Part shown: positions 17,394 through 25,722 of the stretch, piece by piece | How positions within the stretch are numbered: the first letter of the stretch is position 1 | How the letters are laid out: every line of letters starts with the position of its first letter | Assembly (NCBI GenBank): GCA_039029315.1 | Contig: JBCCGK010000040.1 | Coordinates: forward strand, 1 to 64,000 | Direction: 5' to 3' | Length of the DNA: 64,000 bases | Source: JBCCCJ01 sp039029315 | Lineage (GTDB): Bacteria > Bacteroidota > Bacteroidia > J057 | Notes under the pieces: generated by a model | The model's database searches: none | What the model was told of the DNA's origin: nothing | What the model saw: only the letters and a program-made list of their open reading frames with translations | Made by a program: the position numbers and the translations under genes

Positions 17394-18161
17394 ATGAAAC
17401 ATTCCGCACGCGCTTTCATGGCTATTTGCCTAGGTCTGCTCTTGTGTATTCCCGTTTTGGCACAAAACATTACCGGCAATGGCCACGTCCAAAAAGAAAC
17501 TCGAAATCATTCTGGATTTACTGGCGTTCAGGTCGGTGGCGCTTTTGATGTCATTCTGACCCAGGGAAGTAGCTATAGGGTAATCATTGAATCTGACGAC
17601 AATGTTCTTCCTCACATCAAAACCAAAGTTGAAAATGGCGTTCTGAAAATCCACACCAAAGGCAACTTTCGGAAAGTCAATACGATGAAGGCTTATGTAA
17701 CCCTACCCGAATTAGACAAACTAGATGTATCTGGAGCCGCTGATGTGATTGGCAAATCTACCTTTCGGACCCACAAAATGGATATTGGTTCAAGTGGGGC
17801 TTCAGATATCGTGCTAGCCATTGAAGTCAACGAATTGCACTGTGGCATTTCAGGCTCTGCTGATATCAACCTGAGTGGAACTGCAGATGAGGTGCACATG
17901 GGCGTGAGTGGCTCAGGCGATTTGAATGGAGAAGAGCTATATGCCCGTCGTGGCAAGGCAGGAATCAGTGGTTCTGGCTCTGTCAAGGTTCATCTCTCAG
18001 ACGCCTTGACTGCATCCGTCTCAGGTGCAGGTGATATCGTTTGCTATGGCAATCCTTCTTCTCGGACCGTCCAGACCAGTGGTTCTGGTGAAGTACACTT
18101 CGCAGGTGGAGGCAGCACTACCCCAGTCAAAAAACCAAGCAATTCCGGGAAGGTTTATTAA
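17394..18161 (+). CDS. Head-GIN domain (DUF2807) secreted protein
   Basis: This 255-aa protein has a signal peptide (1-23, ending VLAQ). A DUF2807 beta-helix follows, with the start HSGFTGVQVGGAFDVILTQG and many short repeats of the type VSGSGDLNG / ISGSGSVKV / VSGAGDIVC, which build stacked right-handed coils. Such proteins lie in the envelope of Bacteroidota. Their role is unknown. The C-terminal tail is short and proline/serine rich (TPVKKPSNSGKVY), without a T9SS domain. It is the third gene of the sigma/membrane-protein unit and is followed by a strong terminator. Confidence 0.85.
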   Translation: MKHSARAFMAICLGLLLCIPVLAQNITGNGHVQKETRNHSGFTGVQVGGAFDVILTQGSSYRVIIESDDNVLPHIKTKVENGVLKIHTKGNFRKVNTMKAYVTLPELDKLDVSGAADVIGKSTFRTHKMDIGSSGASDIVLAIEVNELHCGISGSADINLSGTADEVHMGVSGSGDLNGEELYARRGKAGISGSGSVKVHLSDALTASVSGAGDIVCYGNPSSRTVQTSGSGEVHFAGGGSTTPVKKPSNSGKVY

Positions 18162-18180
18162 TCAAATCTTTCCTCTCGAA

Positions 18181-18217
18181 AAAGCCCCGGATTCCTTCTT
18201 GTGGAATCCGGGGCTTT
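18181..18217. terminator. Rho-independent terminator, bidirectional
   Basis: AAAGCCCCGGATTCC at 18181-18195 pairs perfectly with 18203-18217 around a 7-base loop, giving a 15-bp GC-rich stem with A and T ends on either side. It lies between the convergent GIN-domain and peptidyl-prolyl isomerase genes and can serve both. Confidence 0.85.
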
Positions 18218-18243
18218 GGTGTTGACAGTGGATAGATCCCTCC

Positions 18244-18882
18244 CTAAAAGGGGACAGTAAATCCAAATTGATCTGACAGTTCTTTTGCGGTATAAGAGAC
18301 AACTCGCATTTGATTGATCAGTACATCATCAAGCGGTTTGCTATTTCCATCTGTCGATTGATCAGCAATCTCCTCCACAACAGGGATCCCCTTGATGACT
18401 TGCCCGAAAACGGTATATTCTCCATCCAGAAAATGCGCCCCTCCTATTGGTTCTACAATATAAAATTGAGAGCCACTAGAGCGTTTTTGAGGATTATCGG
18501 TTCGGGCCGCTGCCACAGCTCCTTGCACATGTCTGAGTTCATCAAAGAATTCAGGATCAATCTGATAACCGGGTCCTCCTGTTCCATTTCCTTGTGGATC
18601 TCCTCCTTGAATCACAAAATCATCTACGACTCGATGGAAAGTCAGCCCGTCATAAAATCCCTCATTGGTCAGTTTGAGAAAATTGTCACGATGGAGTGGC
18701 GTTTGGTAATAGAGCCAAATCACTACATTGCCATAATTGGTCTCCATCTCCACCAACTCATACTGAAAAGTCGGATCGTCTGTGCCTGGGGTATCAATGA
18801 ATTCAGATTTTTTACATCCAGAGACAATCAGTCCACATATTGCACAGAAAAGAATGAATCTAATTGGATGAATATATGCCAT
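18244..18882 (-). CDS. Cyclophilin-type peptidyl-prolyl isomerase, lipoprotein
   Basis: From the ATG at 18882 the protein is 212 aa. A lipoprotein signal ends in the lipobox IVSGC at about 20-24, so it should be membrane-anchored outside the cytoplasm. The cyclophilin core follows: METNYGNVVIWLY, YDGLTFHRVVDDFVIQGGDP (the catalytic Arg in FHRV), GAVAAARTDNPQKRSSGSQFYI and FLDGEYTVFGQVIKG. Its likely role is to catalyse folding of envelope proteins by cis/trans isomerisation at proline. The nearby promoter motif supports this start rather than the upstream in-frame one. Confidence 0.9.
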   Translation of the reverse strand: MAYIHPIRFILFCAICGLIVSGCKKSEFIDTPGTDDPTFQYELVEMETNYGNVVIWLYYQTPLHRDNFLKLTNEGFYDGLTFHRVVDDFVIQGGDPQGNGTGGPGYQIDPEFFDELRHVQGAVAAARTDNPQKRSSGSQFYIVEPIGGAHFLDGEYTVFGQVIKGIPVVEEIADQSTDGNSKPLDDVLINQMRVVSYTAKELSDQFGFTVPF

Positions 18883-18894
18883 AGTTTTTGAGGG

Positions 18895-18921
18895 TAAATA
18901 TAAGGCATTTTGACCACACAA
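18895..18921 (-). promoter_or_regulatory. Predicted promoter of the peptidyl-prolyl isomerase gene
   Basis: On the minus strand TTG is followed after 16 bases by TATATTTA, seven of eight positions of TAnnTTTG, and the start codon is 12 bases further on. This supports the start at 18882. Confidence 0.4.
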
Positions 18922-19131
18922 TCTTACAGCTACTCAATTTTGGCATGTAAGATTCCTGCTTTCTCAACTTGGAGATCCGATGTAGAGATGGTACCTATGT
19001 GTGCTAATGCTATTAGAAGCCTGATCAACAATCAACACTGACGATTATTCATGAAACATCTCTTACTTAACTCAGTGAATATTTCCTTTCGCCCCTTTGT
19101 GGTTGGGACCAGTTAAGCATAATCTTCCTTC

Positions 19132-19767
19132 ATGGATTTGAGAATCAAACAGCTAGATACAACTTCTCCCTTACGTGTATTGATTTTAGAAGAACGGCCT
19201 GAAGAGACTGTCTTCATCTTCAAAGCGCTCCAACAGGTTCAACATCCAGCACACCTGAAAAGTGTCGAAACCAAACAGGCCTTTATTCGTCAATTGTATC
19301 AATTTGTTCCGCAAGTCATCCTATCCGGTCCAACATTTGATACAACTTCGATTGAAGATGCCCTTGTATTTGTCAGACGGATGTTCCCGGATATTCCATT
19401 CATTCTCCTGGCATGTCCGGGTCAAATATGCCAGGAGGATCAAGTGAACCTTCTCGGACTAGGCATAACAGAAATACTGGACAAGTCCAGGCTGGACCAT
19501 TTACCCAAAGTATTAGAGAAAAGCCGAAGTCTGTTTGCAGACCCGGGATGTGAATCACAGCTTATTCAGCTACGGGTCATGTCTCAAATCAGGAAAAACA
19601 TAGAGGGCTTGAAAAAGATTCAATCCTATTTGGGCGGCCAAAGTCCTACTGGAGAAGATAGTCTTTCAGAAGCAATCCTGAACGAATTGGAGAGCTCTAT
19701 CTCTCACCTGCAGAATCTTGGCAACAATCTTCGCAACAAGCAGGTCAAACACCTACTCCATGATTGA
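19132..19767 (+). CDS. Receiver-like protein lacking the phosphoacceptor Asp
   Basis: This 211-aa protein has residues 14-130 shaped like a response-regulator receiver domain: RVLILEERPEETVFIFKAL, PQVILSGPTF, FPDIPFILLAC, GITEILDKSRL. At the place of the phosphorylated Asp (normally 'LLD') it reads ILSGP, near residue 66, and the first acidic pair is EE/R, so normal phosphorylation is unlikely. The Lys of the last strand (LDKS) remains. Residues 145-205 are helical, with a stretch like a degenerate histidine-phosphotransfer or dimerisation helix (ESSISHLQNLGNNLRNKQ). It may act as a pseudo-receiver. The 3' end overlaps the convergent kinase gene by 15 bp. Confidence 0.65.
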   Translation: MDLRIKQLDTTSPLRVLILEERPEETVFIFKALQQVQHPAHLKSVETKQAFIRQLYQFVPQVILSGPTFDTTSIEDALVFVRRMFPDIPFILLACPGQICQEDQVNLLGLGITEILDKSRLDHLPKVLEKSRSLFADPGCESQLIQLRVMSQIRKNIEGLKKIQSYLGGQSPTGEDSLSEAILNELESSISHLQNLGNNLRNKQVKHLLHD

Positions 19768-20745
19768 GGCAAAGGCTTCTTCAAGCAAAGCGGTTTTTTC
19801 GTCCAGATCGAGCGCTACAGGAAGTTGGGCCAGTCCGATTAATCGTCGCTGGATCTCGACTCCTTCCAGTTGCTTAACCAGGGTCCAGTCGAATTTTTTG
19901 GGCGTCTCATAACGATCCAGAACCATCTGGATCAATTCGGGGGACTGCTGAGCCATCTTCATATGTGCCAGCATTACTGACAAATCGAATTCTGCGGGTC
20001 CAAAAAAGCAAAATTCTGGGTCAATGATTTTTACGCTATCCAGGGTTTTCAACCAACTTCCGGGATAATAATCACCGTGTAGGAGTGTATTGCCATCGTT
20101 GAGATAGTGTGTACTGAGTTCCTTCACTTTCTTTTTCAGAGCTTGATCCTGTTTATACTTCATGGCGACAGCTTGAAGTCCTGGGGTCACATCATCCAGA
20201 TTCAAGCCATTGTTTTCCATAAAGGGAAAGTTGAATATATGCTCCGCATTCAACTCTCTCATCGACATATTGACTATGGATGGGTCGACAAAGTCTGTAT
20301 TAAATCTGTTGTGTAATACAGACAAAAAGTGCACAATCTCTTTCAGGTCATCTCCTTCGATTTGGTTGGATTTCTGATAGAGAAAGGAGAAATCTGTAGA
20401 CTCTCCCAAATCTTCCAAAACGATCAGACTATTGGCTTCGTCCAAGTATGACAACTCAGGAGTATAGGCACGAAGGAGTTCATCTTCCTGAATGAGTTCA
20501 TAGAATTGGCCCTCAATCACAACACGTTCTCTCGGTGCTGGAATTTGAGGATACTTCTCTACATAGTCGCGGGACTGTTTGACAATAAATGTGCGGAAGT
20601 TAGTGCGAATTCTCAGCACATAATTCATATTTCCTTCTCCAGGTTTGGAAGCAGAAATCAACTCTTCCGCAGGTGCGATCCATTTTCGTTGTAGCAAAAA
20701 ATTTTGTAACGCACTGAGGTGATCAGCATTCAACAGAAAATCCAT
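19753..20745 (-). CDS. APH-fold kinase, methylthioribose-kinase-like
   Basis: From the ATG at 20745 the protein is 330 aa. It has an aminoglycoside-phosphotransferase-type kinase fold: GEGNMNYVLRI (nucleotide loop), FIVKQSRDYV (Lys), catalytic loop LLHGDYYPGSWL and metal-binding IIDPEFCFFGPAEFDL. The last two segments closely follow S-methyl-5-thioribose kinase (MtnK: HGDLHTGS, DPEFAFYGP). MtnK acts in methionine salvage. No other mtn gene is present, and the protein is shorter than MtnK (about 400 aa), so another small-molecule substrate is possible. It follows the response regulator gene by 85 bp. Confidence 0.7.
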   Translation of the reverse strand: MDFLLNADHLSALQNFLLQRKWIAPAEELISASKPGEGNMNYVLRIRTNFRTFIVKQSRDYVEKYPQIPAPRERVVIEGQFYELIQEDELLRAYTPELSYLDEANSLIVLEDLGESTDFSFLYQKSNQIEGDDLKEIVHFLSVLHNRFNTDFVDPSIVNMSMRELNAEHIFNFPFMENNGLNLDDVTPGLQAVAMKYKQDQALKKKVKELSTHYLNDGNTLLHGDYYPGSWLKTLDSVKIIDPEFCFFGPAEFDLSVMLAHMKMAQQSPELIQMVLDRYETPKKFDWTLVKQLEGVEIQRRLIGLAQLPVALDLDEKTALLEEAFASIME

Positions 20746-20830
20746 AAGATATCGATTGCATATCGAATGGCAAATATATCCATTCCCATTGAGGAAACAT
20801 ATGGACAACCGAATTTTTGTGGGAATCCCC

Positions 20831-21223
20831 TTACAGTTTTATGTGTTGCTGTTTAGGAATATAATGGGTTAGATGCTCAATTGTGAGGGGTTTGGAGACA
20901 AAATTTTCCACTGCCTCATATGATTTTGCACGCTTGATATCTTCGATGTAAATGCTGGAAGAAACCATGATCAGGCGTGTATTGATTTTCATTGGCTGAA
21001 AGCTGTCCAAAAAATCCCACCCATCAATTTCGGGCATATTGATATCCAAAAAGATCAGATCAGGTCTATTCGCTTCGTTCTTCAATGCATTCAAGGCATC
21101 TCCGGCAAATGAGAATTCCTTGACTTCTATCGAAGCATCGTAATGATTGAGAAGTGTAGAGTGAATAAAATTGGTCAAAGGATCGTCATCTATTAACCAA
21201 ACGCTTGTCGTCAACCTGTCCAT
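20831..21223 (-). CDS. Single-domain response regulator
   Basis: This 130-aa protein consists of one receiver domain only. The acidic pocket is D12-D14 (IDDDP), the phosphoacceptor is D60 (LIFLDINMPEIDGW), the switch Ser lies in VSSS (88-90) and the conserved Lys is K111 (FVSKPL). There is no output domain, so it acts by protein contacts downstream of a histidine kinase encoded elsewhere; the style resembles Bacteroidota CheY-like 'Rcp1' regulators. Confidence 0.9.
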   Translation of the reverse strand: MDRLTTSVWLIDDDPLTNFIHSTLLNHYDASIEVKEFSFAGDALNALKNEANRPDLIFLDINMPEIDGWDFLDSFQPMKINTRLIMVSSSIYIEDIKRAKSYEAVENFVSKPLTIEHLTHYIPKQQHIKL

Positions 21224-21397
21224 GAGTTTGTTGTCTTTTCACATATTCTGTATACTCAAACATATTCATTTATTCCCCCATCTCCAGACCAGATTCGGAC
21301 CAAAGTCAACAGACCAAACCTGGCCCAATTTGGACAATATAGCTCATGAGTGTACATGCATCACACATGAGAGGAAAAGAAAAAAGTAGCGGATCTG

Positions 21398-21471
21398 TCG
21401 AGGTGAGTGGATTCGAACCACCGGCCTCTTCGTCCCGAACGAAGCGCGCTACCGGGCTGCGCTACACCTCG
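21398..21471 (-). tRNA. tRNA-Pro (anticodon CGG)
   Basis: Read on the minus strand this is a 74-nt cloverleaf. The acceptor stem is CGAGGTG/CACCTCG with discriminator A, the D-loop is AGCGCAGCCCGGTAGCGCG, the anticodon stem CTTCG/CGAAG encloses loop TTCGGGA (CGG), and the T-arm contains GGTTCGAATCC. No CCA is encoded. It stands alone between the response regulator gene and the DUF5777 gene. I see no integrase or direct repeat around it. Confidence 0.97.
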
Positions 21472-21507
21472 ATGGCCAATCAATTCTCCCAAAACATCCC
21501 AGGATGA

Positions 21508-22419
21508 TCACCAGGGATTTTCTTTGCCCTTTTTTCGGGCTTTGTTGGAGACCGTAAAAACCCTCGCAAGATTAAACCCAAAATGAATATCACCAGCAGT
21601 CCAATCTCCATCGGTCTCAGCAATGAATAGATTCTCTGTCATTCCACGAGAATTGGTGAACATCAACTGGAACACATGTCCTCCTGTTTCAATATCGAAA
21701 CCAACAGCCAACGAATTGGTGAATCCTTCGGGCAATTGATCAGGAAGGACATAGAAATATTCAAAATTGAGGGTGAGGCTCCCTGTCAATTTAAGTCTCC
21801 CCCCTGCCCCAATAGAAAAGATATCATTGTGTTCCTCGGCGGTTTCTACCAGATTTCGATGAATCATGGTAGGCATCAACTGCAAGGAAAGTCTATCTGA
21901 GAATTTTCTGGCGATCAAGAGTTGATGGGTGAAATCAAGTCGAGAGGAAAAAAAGTTTTCGCGCGTGGGATCAGACCATCTGAGGCTATTCAGCGCAATC
22001 CCTGACATGACAGCCAAAGTGATCGGCATGGTCCGCTTACCTGAACTCTGACGAAGAATTTTGGCCTTCACGAACCCATCGTAGGTTTTATTGACATTGC
22101 TTCTTCCTATACCTACTGCCAAATGATTGCTGATGCCATACTCAAACCCCAGACGCATATTGGCCTGATCTAATCCAAAAAATTCGTATGGGCCTCCATT
22201 TACTCTTCCAAATCGGTGAGAAATAATCAATTGTAAAACCCCTGGTGCAGGTATTTCAATAGAATGCCCATTGATCAGCCGGACAGTCTTGAAGGTGGCA
22301 TAGGTGTAATCTACCGTTTCCTCTTCCAGTTCTCCCAACAACTCCATCAATTCATCCTGGGCAAAAAGAGATTGGCAAGACAGCCACAGTATCAGGCAAA
22401 GTACAATGTTTTTAGTCAT
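21508..22419 (-). CDS. DUF5777 family beta-barrel protein
   Basis: This 303-aa protein has a signal peptide (ending LFAQ) and a typical DUF5777 pattern: TVRLINGHSIEIPAPGVLQ, ISHRFGRVNGGPYEFFGLD, MRLGFEYGISNHLAVGIGRS, YDGFVKAKILRQ. It is a predicted outer-membrane barrel of unknown role. In Bacteroidota this family is often found beside YceI and cytochrome-type genes, as here: it closes a minus-strand series of OB-fold, two cytochrome-like lipoproteins and YceI. The 250-bp gap before it holds no gene that I can support. The tRNA-Pro lies 36 bp after its stop codon. Confidence 0.85.
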   Translation of the reverse strand: MTKNIVLCLILWLSCQSLFAQDELMELLGELEEETVDYTYATFKTVRLINGHSIEIPAPGVLQLIISHRFGRVNGGPYEFFGLDQANMRLGFEYGISNHLAVGIGRSNVNKTYDGFVKAKILRQSSGKRTMPITLAVMSGIALNSLRWSDPTRENFFSSRLDFTHQLLIARKFSDRLSLQLMPTMIHRNLVETAEEHNDIFSIGAGGRLKLTGSLTLNFEYFYVLPDQLPEGFTNSLAVGFDIETGGHVFQLMFTNSRGMTENLFIAETDGDWTAGDIHFGFNLARVFTVSNKARKKGKENPW

Positions 22420-22669
22420 GTTCGAAGCTAATAAAGTTGTAGCAAATTAATTCATTCCAGTTGCTATTCTACCACTCTTGAATAAGTCTTCATTTGCCTC
22501 ACTTAATTCAAAACGCATGTCTTGGCACACAATCAGAACTCTTCTCCTTTCATTCTGCCATAGATTGGATGCTGCTGCGCGAAAGTATAGGGTTGGAGGA
22601 AAGTGGAAAATATGTCCCTAACCACAAAGCCATACCCCACTACCTCCTTATGCCCTATACAGAATGTCT

Positions 22670-23221
22670 TTATTTACCGAATGGCTTGTATTTCATTTTG
22701 ACTTTGGTCTCTACTTGTTCGGCAATGTTCTCTCTCACGACTGAAGGAATTTTTATCTCCCAGTCAGCGATTGTCAATGGAAATGCTGCCTCTGCAAGAA
22801 TCTCTCCATCTTTGACTTCTATTTTCCCCTCAGTTTCCATTGGTTTTGTCACCCCGTGAATGGTTAGTTCGCCCTGAATGTTTGCAGTATATGTACCAGA
22901 TTCAGAAAAATTCACCTCTTCCATATTGGCTATTTTTCCTTTGAAGATTGCCTTAGGAAATTTGTCTGAATGCACGTATTTTTCATTAAAGTGCTCTTGC
23001 ATCAACGCTTTTTCAAACTGAAAAGACTTCATGAGGGCCTGGAAGACAAGCTCTCCATTCTCTACATTGAGAATGCTCACCACCTGATTGTTTTCTGCTG
23101 TAATGTCTTCAATTGGGGTGGAGGAAAAAAAGGAGATATAGCCTGCCTTTGTCAAATATTTTTGTGCCTGTACAGACAAAGCTGCCAGCATCAGGAATGA
23201 TATGAACAGAATTTTTTTCAT
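22670..23221 (-). CDS. YceI family periplasmic protein
   Basis: From the ATG at 23221 the protein is 183 aa, with a signal peptide (MKKILFISFLMLAALSVQAQ). The YceI lipocalin-like barrel is visible as YLTKAGYISFFSSTPIEDITAENNQV and later FPKAIFKGKIANMEEVNFSESGTYTANIQGELTIHGVTKP. YceI proteins bind long isoprenoid or lipid-like molecules. The upstream in-frame extension is not part of the gene because it lacks signal-like features. The gene lies 61 bp after the small cytochrome-like gene and is probably in its operon. Confidence 0.9.
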   Translation of the reverse strand: MKKILFISFLMLAALSVQAQKYLTKAGYISFFSSTPIEDITAENNQVVSILNVENGELVFQALMKSFQFEKALMQEHFNEKYVHSDKFPKAIFKGKIANMEEVNFSESGTYTANIQGELTIHGVTKPMETEGKIEVKDGEILAEAAFPLTIADWEIKIPSVVRENIAEQVETKVKMKYKPFGK

Positions 23222-23282
23222 GATAAATCTGTGTAAGGGTTGAATGTTGTTGTCTTCATGCCGATCCACTGGTCTCGATCCT

Positions 23283-23675
23283 TCAATTATTTTGTGCCCC
23301 TTCCTGTATCCAGATGTCGATTTGATTGATTTGGCAATCAGAAAGTTTGTTGCCATTCCTGGGCATCTTGGAAAAACCTGCCAAATGTGCCACTACGCCA
23401 AATAATTTTCCGTTATTTGCGATTTGTCTTACTTCTGAATAGACTGTAAGGTCCAGATTGTCTGCCGGTGTATTTCCTTCATGACAATCAGGGGTAGAAC
23501 AACTGGCTTCCATGATAGGAACTATGGTGCCAGCATAAGTAAGATCACTCGTCTCACAAGACTCTACCCCATCTGGCAAAGGTGGATAGAGCGTTTCTTC
23601 ATTGTCATAGTAGCATCCAGCTATCATCAGGCAGCTAAGGAAGAGAATAAGTATGTGGATCAAATAGGTCTGCAT
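23283..23675 (-). CDS. Cytochrome c-like lipoprotein with CX4CH site
   Basis: From the ATG at 23675 the protein is 130 aa. A lipoprotein signal ends in the lipobox MIAGC at about 16-20. A heme-like site reads CSTPDCH (four residues between the cysteines instead of two), followed by GFSKMPRNG with a possible axial Met. It aligns along its length with the last 90 residues of the neighbouring gene product (TIVPI...C..CH, FSKMPRN, DC.I.Q...WI..G...N), so it arose by duplication. It starts 4 bp after the stop of the upstream gene, which suggests coupled translation. Inferred role: envelope electron transfer. Confidence 0.75.
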   Translation of the reverse strand: MQTYLIHILILFLSCLMIAGCYYDNEETLYPPLPDGVESCETSDLTYAGTIVPIMEASCSTPDCHEGNTPADNLDLTVYSEVRQIANNGKLFGVVAHLAGFSKMPRNGNKLSDCQINQIDIWIQEGAQNN

Positions 23676-23679
23676 GTCA

Positions 23680-24537
23680 CTAATTGTCTTTATAACCATT
23701 GGCAATCCATCTTTTGAGCTGTATGATGTCACAATCCGGGAGAGGGTCTGCATTCCTTGGCATTTTGGAAAATCCGGTCCAATGCGCAACAGATCCAAGT
23801 AAGCTCCCATCCTGAGCGACTTCTGCCACTCCCGCATAGGTGTTCAGAATAACCTCTCCGCCAGGATTATCGCCTGAAGTATGGCATGAAATACAATCCG
23901 CTTGTAGGATAGGAACAATATCTGTTGCATAGCTAAGGCTGATTGTATCGCAGTTTTGAAGATCACAGGCCAGGTTTTTGGCGCCTTGTCGAATCCATTC
24001 CTTCAGCACAGCAATGTCGTGATCAGGCATTACCGGATCTGGAGGTGGTGGCATCCGCAATTGGGTATTGGTGGTGATGACAACTTCGATCAACTCACTG
24101 TTATCAGGGTCTCCTTCAATCAAAATATTGCTTTGAATGAGGTGTTCGTAACTGGTCAGGATAACCCCTCTGAAATCATTGGCAACTGTATGACAAGCCA
24201 GACAATCATTGCTCTCAAGTATCGGAACAATATCCTGCTCATAATACAAGGTATCTGGTGCACAGCCAACATCACAGGCCATCGTATCGACGGGTTCTCC
24301 AATAATGGTCTCTCCGCAGCTTGTGATATATAAACAATCGGTGGTGTCAGTGGAAAATGGAGGGCCATAAATGGTTTCTCCACAAGCCGTAATACGAGTC
24401 AAACAAGGCCAGTTATCCGGGATCTCGCTTCCTCCACAATCTTTGGTAGGAGCTTGATGCACACAAGAGGACATGCTTCCAAGAAAAAGAAGGACCACCA
24501 GTACAACAGGGATCGAAAAGCGGATATAGTCATTCAT
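23680..24537 (-). CDS. Diheme cytochrome c-type lipoprotein
   Basis: This 285-aa protein has a lipoprotein signal (lipobox SMSSC near residue 25). Two heme-binding sites follow in two similar domains: CLACH near 137, with MPPPPDPVMPDHDI downstream, and CISCH near 215, with FSKMPRNADPLPDC downstream. The first 100 residues are Cys-rich and repetitive (CGETIYGPPFSTDTTDC and similar). Likely role: electron carrier anchored in the envelope. It is the second gene of a minus-strand series that starts with the OB-fold gene. Confidence 0.8.
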   Translation of the reverse strand: MNDYIRFSIPVVLVVLLFLGSMSSCVHQAPTKDCGGSEIPDNWPCLTRITACGETIYGPPFSTDTTDCLYITSCGETIIGEPVDTMACDVGCAPDTLYYEQDIVPILESNDCLACHTVANDFRGVILTSYEHLIQSNILIEGDPDNSELIEVVITTNTQLRMPPPPDPVMPDHDIAVLKEWIRQGAKNLACDLQNCDTISLSYATDIVPILQADCISCHTSGDNPGGEVILNTYAGVAEVAQDGSLLGSVAHWTGFSKMPRNADPLPDCDIIQLKRWIANGYKDN

Positions 24538-24574
24538 AGAGAAGATGCTAATATTGAGGATAGGTGAGCCTGCT

Positions 24575-25003
24575 TCATTGAGTTAGCACGCATCTGGCAA
24601 GGTCAACTCCACCTATCGTCGCCCCGGAACACATTCCCTTGACAACGGCAGATGATCCGATATGTATGGCAGAAATAGCAGATTTTTCTGATGAGAGGAA
24701 TGCACAATTGACTCCGAACATTTCTGTTTCTTCTCTCAACACAAGCAGGACTCCGCCTCCTTCTGTCTCAGTGATTTCCTGAACCACCCCATTGACTTCC
24801 AACAATTTGCCCAGATAGGTAGCATTCGCGCTGGTCTCATCCTGCTCAAATGCCTGAAAGAGTTCTGCTGCCTCAATTGTCATATCAGCTGTTGCTGCAT
24901 TCAAGTCCTCATGTTGTTTGTTGAACATCATGAAGCCAATGACTCCAAGAATGATTGAAGCCCCGACAGCCAGGAATAAAAGGGTTGATGAAGATGATTT
25001 CAT
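24575..25003 (-). CDS. OB-fold (tRNA_anti-like) membrane-anchored protein
   Basis: This 142-aa protein has one N-terminal transmembrane/signal segment (STLLFLAVGASIILGVIGFMMF) and no lipobox. The rest matches the tRNA_anti-like OB-fold family: AAELFQAFEQDETSANATYLGKLLEVNGVVQEI, then strands ending in VVKGMCSGATIGGVDLARCVL. In Bacteroidota these small proteins are often found with YceI and cytochrome genes. Their role is unknown. It is the first gene of this envelope cluster, with 37 bp to the next. Confidence 0.85.
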   Translation of the reverse strand: MKSSSSTLLFLAVGASIILGVIGFMMFNKQHEDLNAATADMTIEAAELFQAFEQDETSANATYLGKLLEVNGVVQEITETEGGGVLLVLREETEMFGVNCAFLSSEKSAISAIHIGSSAVVKGMCSGATIGGVDLARCVLTQ

Positions 25004-25105
25004 GTTGAGATGTGTGATTGACTTGCGGTCAAAATGGAATCATCCCTGCTGGATTGCAAAAAAAGCCTTCCCAAAAGGGTATTTTTAAGGTCGGAGGGGG
25101 ATCAT

Positions 25106-25681
25106 TTAGAGTTCAGGAAAAATCGCTATCAGAAAAAAATACAAGGCTCCTGCCCATAAGAGTGTTGTCAGCAGACTGATAATGAGCGGAGAAGAAAATC
25201 TTTCTCTCACACCAAATATCAGAAAGGGAAGAGAGAAAACCACATAAACCAATACAATGCTTACGGGAGATTTCAATTCAGAGACCGCCTTATTCAGGGC
25301 CTCAGCAAAGGTATCGGCTTGTCGGTTGAGGATGAGAAGTACTGCTTTTTCGGTATACAATCCACAAGTCCCAAAGATGATCAACAAAAACCAAATGGGA
25401 GAAATGTTCACCAACTCTGTTTCTGACAAGGAATCGAACATCACAACATAGATAATTCCTGCCATCGCTATCCCCGCATACATGATCAAGCGGTATAGAT
25501 GCTTAAGGGATCTGAAATAATGAATGGATGTATCAACAGCTTCAGGCTTTTCAGGTGCCGCTTTTCTTTCAAATGGCGTAAGATGCAGCAGATAGTTTCC
25601 GCAATAGGAACACTGAGGGGATTTGGAAGCAGTTGGCGCTCCGCAACTTGGGCAAGTTATGGCTTTCACAAGCTCTGGCAT
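25106..25681 (-). CDS. Zinc-ribbon membrane protein
   Basis: From the ATG at 25681 the protein is 191 aa. The N-terminus (about 9-30) carries CPSC...CSYCG, a double CxxC zinc ribbon that is cytoplasmic by topology. Four transmembrane segments follow at about 64-80, 92-107, 138-154 and 161-190. The function is unknown. It lies 41 bp downstream of the CocE-type hydrolase gene on the same strand and may share its transcript. Confidence 0.65.
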   Translation of the reverse strand: MPELVKAITCPSCGAPTASKSPQCSYCGNYLLHLTPFERKAAPEKPEAVDTSIHYFRSLKHLYRLIMYAGIAMAGIIYVVMFDSLSETELVNISPIWFLLIIFGTCGLYTEKAVLLILNRQADTFAEALNKAVSELKSPVSIVLVYVVFSLPFLIFGVRERFSSPLIISLLTTLLWAGALYFFLIAIFPEL

Positions 25682-25722
25682 AAGCGAAAATACTTCTTTT
25701 TTCAATATCCGATCAAGGATTT

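Noticed and set aside
21398..21471. tRNA-Pro as an attachment site for an integrated element
   Set aside because: No integrase, no direct repeat of the tRNA 3' end and no change of gene type nearby.
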